Of a stretch of 64,000 bases of DNA, positions 59,770 to 64,000 are shown piece after piece. Made by a program: the position numbers and the translations under genes. The notes under the pieces are model-generated. The model was not told where the DNA came from. It did no database searches and saw nothing but the letters and a program-made list of their open reading frames with translations. Source of the DNA: JACKCB01 sp964452775 (GTDB lineage: Bacteria; Chloroflexota; Anaerolineae; Promineifilales; Promineifilaceae). How positions within the stretch are numbered: position 1 is the stretch's first letter; each line of letters begins with the position of its first letter. Location: positions 1-64,000 of the forward strand of contig CAYVQP010000005.1 of NCBI GenBank assembly GCA_964452775.1, in the 5' to 3' direction.

Positions 59770-60738
59770 CTACGACGGGCCGGCAAGCAAGCGAGACTCC
59801 CAATCCGCCAGCGCGTCCGCCAGCGACTGTTGCAAGGATATTCGCGGCCTCCAGCCGGTGTCTTCCGCCAACCGCTGGTAACTGCCGACGAGTCTCGGGC
59901 TTTCAGAAGGGCGCATACGCGCCGGATCGGGGCGGACTTCCACCTGCATCCCGCTAAGCGCAATGAGCCGGTCAAGGATCTCTCGAATTGAGACGGCAGC
60001 CCCTGAGCAAATGAGGTACGCATTTCCCCGCAGACCGTTTGCGCCCAGCCGGATATAGGCATCTACCACATCACGCACGTCCGTGAAATCACGCTGGGCA
60101 TCTAGGTTGCCCACAGACATGATTGCCGGTTGCCGGCCCAGCTTGATCGCCGCCAACTGGCTGGCGAAGTCTGACACCACAAAGCCGTTGGCCTGGCGGG
60201 GGCCGATGTGATTGAACGGACGCGCATCAACTACCGGCAACTGGTAGCGCCGCGCATACAGCGGGATGAGCATGCTGGCCGCCAGTTTACTGACGCCGTA
60301 GGGGTGCGCCGGCCTGGGTATACTTGCCTCAGTGAGCGGCAGATCCGCCGGCTTGACAGGACCATACACTTCCGCGCTGGTCACCACGACAGTACGGGGC
60401 CGCCCGTAGGCTATGGCTGCCTCCAGCATATTGATTACGCCGATTGTATTGAGCTGGATAGTAAGCGCCGGCTTCTGCCAGGAGGCATCCGTCAGAGCCA
60501 TTCCTGCCAGATGGTAAATCACGTCGGGTTCCGCTTGCCGGACAGCTTGGGACAATGACTCCGCATTCAGCAGGTCGCCTTCCACGATTGTTAGTCGCGG
60601 ATGAGCCGGTAGACCCACGTGGCTGGAAGCTCCGTGGAAGAGGGTGAAGACACGGCCACCTGAGTCCAGCAACCGGTCGAGAAGATGTGAGCCGGCAAAT
60701 CCACTGGCTCCTGTCAAAAATACGCGCTGTTCGGGCAT
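59770..60738 (-). CDS. GDP-6-deoxy-D-mannose reductase / GDP-mannose-dehydratase-like SDR
   Basis: 322-residue extended SDR. TGASGFAGSHLLDRLLDSG (NAD(P) site), VTSAEVYGPV, Tyr-x3-Lys in HPYGVSKLAAS and ARPFNHIGPRQANGFVVSDF, the last being a hallmark of the Rmd/GMD group. It likely reduces GDP-4-keto-6-deoxymannose to GDP-rhamnose or a related GDP-deoxysugar used in surface glycans. A GDP-mannose 4,6-dehydratase role is possible. First gene of a minus-strand pair with tlyA; faces the glycoside hydrolase gene across a short divergent gap. Confidence 0.82.
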   Translation of the reverse strand: MPEQRVFLTGASGFAGSHLLDRLLDSGGRVFTLFHGASSHVGLPAHPRLTIVEGDLLNAESLSQAVRQAEPDVIYHLAGMALTDASWQKPALTIQLNTIGVINMLEAAIAYGRPRTVVVTSAEVYGPVKPADLPLTEASIPRPAHPYGVSKLAASMLIPLYARRYQLPVVDARPFNHIGPRQANGFVVSDFASQLAAIKLGRQPAIMSVGNLDAQRDFTDVRDVVDAYIRLGANGLRGNAYLICSGAAVSIREILDRLIALSGMQVEVRPDPARMRPSESPRLVGSYQRLAEDTGWRPRISLQQSLADALADWESRLLAGPS

Positions 60739-60825
60739 CTACTCTCCTTTGCTGGCTATCATTGGCCCGTCGCTATTATATCGCCGGCTGTCGCAAAGAA
60801 GCAGCGGTTGCGGTATCCTTCACTT

Positions 60826-61938
60826 ATGCGCCGGCTTCTAGCCAGACTGAAGCGCGCCAGGATAGGCGCCGGTGGGCGGATATTCGCCTTTCTGCTGCTG
60901 GTGGGAATGCTCCAGCCAGCGCCGCTGCTGGTTAATCCAGGTCCGCAACAGGAAGTCCTGACAACCCATCCGCTCCTGGGAGTGCATACCCGCCTGACCG
61001 ATGAGGTCGAGGAATGGAAAATTCAGCGCACACTACAGATGGTGCGCGAGATGGGCGCTACTTCTATCGTAGAGTTCTTCCCCTGGGCGTATTATCAAGC
61101 CGAGAACGGAGACATCGCCTGGGAGCACCCGGACATGGTCATTGAGCACGCATCAGCGCAGGGACTGCAAGTGACTGCTCGCCTGGGCTTGACGCCGGAC
61201 TGGGCGAGGCCGCCCGATACGCCGCTGAACTATTTGGACCCCGACGCCTACGCGAATTTCGCCGACTTTGCCGCCCAGTTTGCCGCCCGATATGCGGGCA
61301 AGGTCACAGAAATTGTGATCTGGAACGAGCCTAATCTGTCCTTTGAATGGGGCTATCGAACAACGACCGCGGAAGATTACGTGCAGTTGCTGCGGGTGGT
61401 ATACCCGAAGATCAAAGAGGCTAATCCGGAGGTCACAGTTCTTGCCGGCGCACTTGCGCCGACCCTTGAACCGGCCGGGTCTCCCTGGGGACTCAATGAC
61501 CTGATCTACCTAGACCAGATGTACGCAGCCGGCGCGGCGGAATACTTTGACGGCCTGGCCGTGCATGTATATGGGCTGACCTTCCCGCCGGAAGTTCCAC
61601 CCGGCCCACAAGTGCTCAACTTTCGGCGGGTCGAGCTGATGCGCGAGGTCATGCTGGCGCATGGCGATGGGGATACTCGGATGTACATCACTGAAACCGG
61701 CTGGAATGATCATCCGCGCTGGACAAAGGGGGTCAGTCCCGGGCAGCGAGTTCAGTATACTCTGGACGCGATTGAGTATGCAGAGGAAAACTGGCCATAT
61801 GTTGACCAGATCGCCATCTGGGCCTTCAGGCTTCCTGCGCCGACCAGGAGTTACATGGATTACTTTACGCTGGTCACGCCGGAGTTTATCCGCAAGCCCA
61901 TTTATGATGCGTTGCGCGACTTTACCGGCAATGAGTGA
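60826..61938 (+). CDS. Clan GH-A glycoside-hydrolase-like secreted protein
   Basis: 370 residues from ATG 60826 (an in-frame TTG lies at 60808). A basic head plus hydrophobic stretch (RIFAFLLLVGMLQPAPLL) looks like a signal peptide or anchor. The TIM-barrel body has VIWNEPNLSFEWG, with the acid/base Glu of the Asn-Glu-Pro motif (near residue 170), and YITETGWNDHP, with the nucleophile Glu (near 290), as in GH39/GH5-like families. Probably hydrolyses a beta-linked polysaccharide outside the cell. Its last 8 bases overlap the next gene, so the two are co-translated. Confidence 0.78.
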   Translation: MRRLLARLKRARIGAGGRIFAFLLLVGMLQPAPLLVNPGPQQEVLTTHPLLGVHTRLTDEVEEWKIQRTLQMVREMGATSIVEFFPWAYYQAENGDIAWEHPDMVIEHASAQGLQVTARLGLTPDWARPPDTPLNYLDPDAYANFADFAAQFAARYAGKVTEIVIWNEPNLSFEWGYRTTTAEDYVQLLRVVYPKIKEANPEVTVLAGALAPTLEPAGSPWGLNDLIYLDQMYAAGAAEYFDGLAVHVYGLTFPPEVPPGPQVLNFRRVELMREVMLAHGDGDTRMYITETGWNDHPRWTKGVSPGQRVQYTLDAIEYAEENWPYVDQIAIWAFRLPAPTRSYMDYFTLVTPEFIRKPIYDALRDFTGNE

Positions 61939-62725
61939 GCTTTATCCGTCCGGCCGTTTCTACCGGTACTGCTTGTGGCTGGGGTGTTTGTTCATGGTTG
62001 TCGCCGGCGTAGCCGGTTGCCGGCCAGATGACGATAGTCTGCTGCGTATCCAGGAGAGCGGGCGCATCCGCATCGGACTGGATCCGACTTTTCCACCCTT
62101 CGAGTCTGCCGACGGTCAGCCGCTGGAAGGCTTTGACGTTGACCTGGCGGAGGCGCTGGCAACCAAATTGAATGTGCAACCGGAATTCGTTTACTTTGGA
62201 TATGACGGCCTGTATGATGCCCTGGCAACCGGGCAGGTAGATGTGCTCATCTCGGCGCTGGTCATCCAGCCGGAGCGGACACGTGACTTTGCATATTCAG
62301 AACCTTACTTTGATGCCGGGCAGGTACTGGTTGTGCCGGCGGGATCATCGCTGCAAAGCTTAGAAGACATGCGCGGCCGGCGTCTGGCGGTTGAACTTGG
62401 GGCGCAGGGGCATGTCACGGCGCTTGAGTGGAATGAAGCGGGTGCGGAGATTGTCATCGCGCCGGCCAATAGCGCCGAGGAGGCAGTCCGGGCCGTGGAG
62501 CGCAGCGAGGTAGAGGCGGCGCTGGTGGACAACATCAGCGGATCCCTCATTGTGACGGAGACGCCGGCGCTGTGGGTGATCGAACAGCCGGTCACTTCAG
62601 AACCTTTTGCCATGGTTGTCCGTATAGAAGATAAGGCATTACTGCAAGCAATGAACGACGCACTGCGCGAACTGGCGGCAAACGGCCAACTGAATCAGAT
62701 CAGGATGCGATGGCTTGGTCACTGA
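61931..62725 (+). CDS. Family-3 solute-binding lipoprotein
   Basis: 264 residues. Start ATG 61931 lies inside the end of the glycoside-hydrolase gene (8-base overlap); a longer in-frame reading from 61661 is only shadow. A lipoprotein signal ends VAGVAGC, then RIRIGLDPTFPPFESADGQP, GFDVDLAEALATKLN and FVYFGYDGLYDALATGQVDV, the usual SBP_bac_3 order. Family members bind polar amino acids or act as sensors. No permease or ATPase gene follows, so its partner is elsewhere or it works alone. Confidence 0.85.
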   Translation: MSELYPSGRFYRYCLWLGCLFMVVAGVAGCRPDDDSLLRIQESGRIRIGLDPTFPPFESADGQPLEGFDVDLAEALATKLNVQPEFVYFGYDGLYDALATGQVDVLISALVIQPERTRDFAYSEPYFDAGQVLVVPAGSSLQSLEDMRGRRLAVELGAQGHVTALEWNEAGAEIVIAPANSAEEAVRAVERSEVEAALVDNISGSLIVTETPALWVIEQPVTSEPFAMVVRIEDKALLQAMNDALRELAANGQLNQIRMRWLGH

Positions 62726-62752
62726 CAATTCCATTGGATCGATGAAGTCCTG

Positions 62753-62758
62753 TATAAT
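62753..62758 (+). promoter_or_regulatory. -10 element before the DUF2207 gene
   Basis: Consensus TATAAT 114 bp upstream of the ATG at 62872. No convincing -35 at the right distance. Confidence 0.3.
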
Positions 62759-62871
62759 CCTGAACATGCTCTTTCGGCCGGCCATTTTGGGGATAACCAG
62801 CCTTTTGCGGCAACTCCAGCTTTCACCGGCTCCTTTATCTACGTGCATTGAATCCCAACTGAGTAGGTAGA

Positions 62872-64000
62872 ATGAACGTGCGAATGACTTATGGCAGGCG
62901 ATGGGTCGGACTGCTGATTTTTCTGGCAACGCTGCTCTCCCTTTTCATCACGGTTCCGGCATTTGCCCAGACAAAGGTTTATTACTGGGAGAACTTTGAC
63001 GTACAGGTCAGCGTTCAGGAGGATGGCAGTTTGCTGGTCACTGAGCAGCAAACTCTCAACTTCTCCGGCGATGCTTTCACCTTTGGGTATCGCGACATCC
63101 CAATCAACAGCAATGGCCGCAACGACGGGATCACAGACATTTCCGTGCGCGAGGGGGACATCGTCTATCAGGAAAGCGACAGTCAGACACAATACACTTT
63201 TCAAACCTTGACCTCCAGCGATCTCCTGACTATCAGATGGTACTTTCCTCCTGCGACAGGCACGCACGTTTACACAATCAGCTATCGCGTCCTTGGCGGC
63301 GTCAAGACGGAGCCGTCCGGCAACCAGGTGTATTGGAACGCCATGCCCGCCAACCTGGGAGCGTCAATTTACTCCGGGCGGGTGCTCATGTTAGTGCCGG
63401 AGGGGGTTGAAATCCTGGCCACCACAGCCAGCGTGGGCGGCATCGAGAACGCCGGGATCAGCACAGAAATTTCGCCGGATACCCGACAGGCGTTGTTTAC
63501 CTTGACCGAACCACGCCCCAGCGGGAAGGACGTTGAGACCGGGGTGCGTTTTCCGGTTGATCAGCTACCTGTGCCGACGCCGGATTGGCAACGCAGTGAG
63601 CAGGCGCGCGACGCATTCAGCCTGCTGCTCTTACTCGCCTCCATCATGTTCCTGGTCATTGGGCCGACCGTAATACTGTTGTGGTGGTATTTGCAGGGTC
63701 GGGATCCTGAACTGCGCACACCGGCCCCGGCTTACCTGTCGGAGCCGCCGGATGACACGCCGCCCGCTGTCGCCGGTACTCTGGTTGACGAGCAGGCGAC
63801 AATTCAAGATATTTCCTCCACACTGATCGATCTCGCCCATCGGGGTTACCTGACTATGACGGAGGAGAAAAGCGATTTTGAGTTCACCCGAACCGGGAAA
63901 AGCACGGCGGACCTCAAGCCGTTTGAGCGCAAAACTTTCGATGCCGTATTCGGTAAGAGCGAGAGCAAAAGCCTGAATAGCATGAAATATAAGGTCGCCA
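62872..64000 (+). CDS. DUF2207 membrane protein, cut by window end
   Basis: 376 residues visible of a longer protein. Signal peptide (VGLLIFLATLLSLFITVPAF) then an extracytoplasmic beta-rich DUF2207 domain (VQVSVQEDGSLLVTEQQTLN, FGYRDIPINSNGRNDGI, a Tyr-Trp-Asn strand near residue 150). A membrane helix (LLLLLASIMFLVIGPTVI, about residue 250) follows, then a cytoplasmic part with LVDEQATIQDISSTLIDLAH, as in the family. Function unknown; DUF2207 proteins are common in bacteria with complex envelopes. The open frame runs off the window end. Confidence 0.85.
   Translation, partial: MNVRMTYGRRWVGLLIFLATLLSLFITVPAFAQTKVYYWENFDVQVSVQEDGSLLVTEQQTLNFSGDAFTFGYRDIPINSNGRNDGITDISVREGDIVYQESDSQTQYTFQTLTSSDLLTIRWYFPPATGTHVYTISYRVLGGVKTEPSGNQVYWNAMPANLGASIYSGRVLMLVPEGVEILATTASVGGIENAGISTEISPDTRQALFTLTEPRPSGKDVETGVRFPVDQLPVPTPDWQRSEQARDAFSLLLLLASIMFLVIGPTVILLWWYLQGRDPELRTPAPAYLSEPPDDTPPAVAGTLVDEQATIQDISSTLIDLAHRGYLTMTEEKSDFEFTRTGKSTADLKPFERKTFDAVFGKSESKSLNSMKYKVA

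Noticed and set aside
1..64000. tRNA, rRNA, CRISPR arrays, prophage or integrative elements
   Set aside because: No cloverleaf-like sequence, no regularly spaced repeats and no phage or integrase genes were recognised on either strand.

Overview
The window looks like one stretch of a draft or metagenome-assembled chromosome of a filamentous or free-living Chloroflexota bacterium (Anaerolineae-like). This is an inference from gene style. Supporting points are the moderately high G+C content, many lipoproteins rich in Ala/Thr/Pro, NBR1-type Ig and META domains, a menaquinone gene (MenH), a quinone-linked PyrD and an XylF-type sugar ABC system. There are no rRNA, tRNA, CRISPR, prophage or transposase genes. 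Two runs of exactly 100 N (40401-40500 and 41915-42014) mark scaffold joins.

Layout. 1-8873 (minus strand) is a surface-polysaccharide cluster: truncated GT4 glycosyltransferase, Wzx-like flippase, sulfatase-fold enzyme, HlyD-like lipoprotein, UGM-like flavoprotein, WecA/TagO-like initiating transferase and an SDR epimerase. 9180-13745 (plus) is a ZIP transporter, then polyphosphate kinase 2 and a P-type ATPase that share one promoter. 13799-18238 (minus) is a xylose-type ABC operon whose binding protein is a tandem fusion of two almost identical domains. 18649-25821 is mixed: a lipocalin-like protein, threonine synthase with a LysE exporter, an aminotransferase that overlaps a META-domain gene tail to tail, small membrane proteins and a VOC protein. 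26390-32809 holds cell-surface proteins (TolB-like propeller, a solute-binding/NBR1/Ig/META fusion, a FecR-like protein) and RadC. 32966-39489 is housekeeping: MenH, PyrD, LepA, a small molybdopterin-fold protein, UDP-glucose pyrophosphorylase and a HAD phosphatase. 39521-44694 has MscS, an acyl-CoA ligase fragment between the two gaps, a 2-hydroxyacyl-CoA-lyase-like ThDP enzyme and a GNAT protein. 44851-52360 is a six-domain NRPS facing away from an unrecognised helical protein. 52420-56805 has an EamA transporter and an iron operon (membrane-anchored DtxR/FeoA regulator plus a FeoB split into two genes) with a promoter-overlapping operator. 56869-64000 has a pentameric ligand-gated ion channel homologue, TlyA, a GDP-deoxysugar reductase, a clan GH-A hydrolase, a family-3 solute-binding lipoprotein and a DUF2207 protein cut by the window end.

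How the genes fit together. The polysaccharide genes share one direction with short spacings and probably build a lipid-linked glycan; UGPase and the Rmd-like reductase elsewhere in the window could supply nucleotide sugars. The most unusual items are: the NRPS whose second adenylation domain carries a beta-alanine-like code; the doubled sugar-binding protein with an 887-bp repeat in which I found no mismatch; a P-type ATPase that has lost the SERCA calcium ligands and sits directly behind a polyphosphate kinase; a bacterial Cys-loop-type channel with a large extra N-terminal region; and the rearranged feo operon with its own iron-box-like operator. The hexamer GCCGGC is also strikingly frequent throughout.
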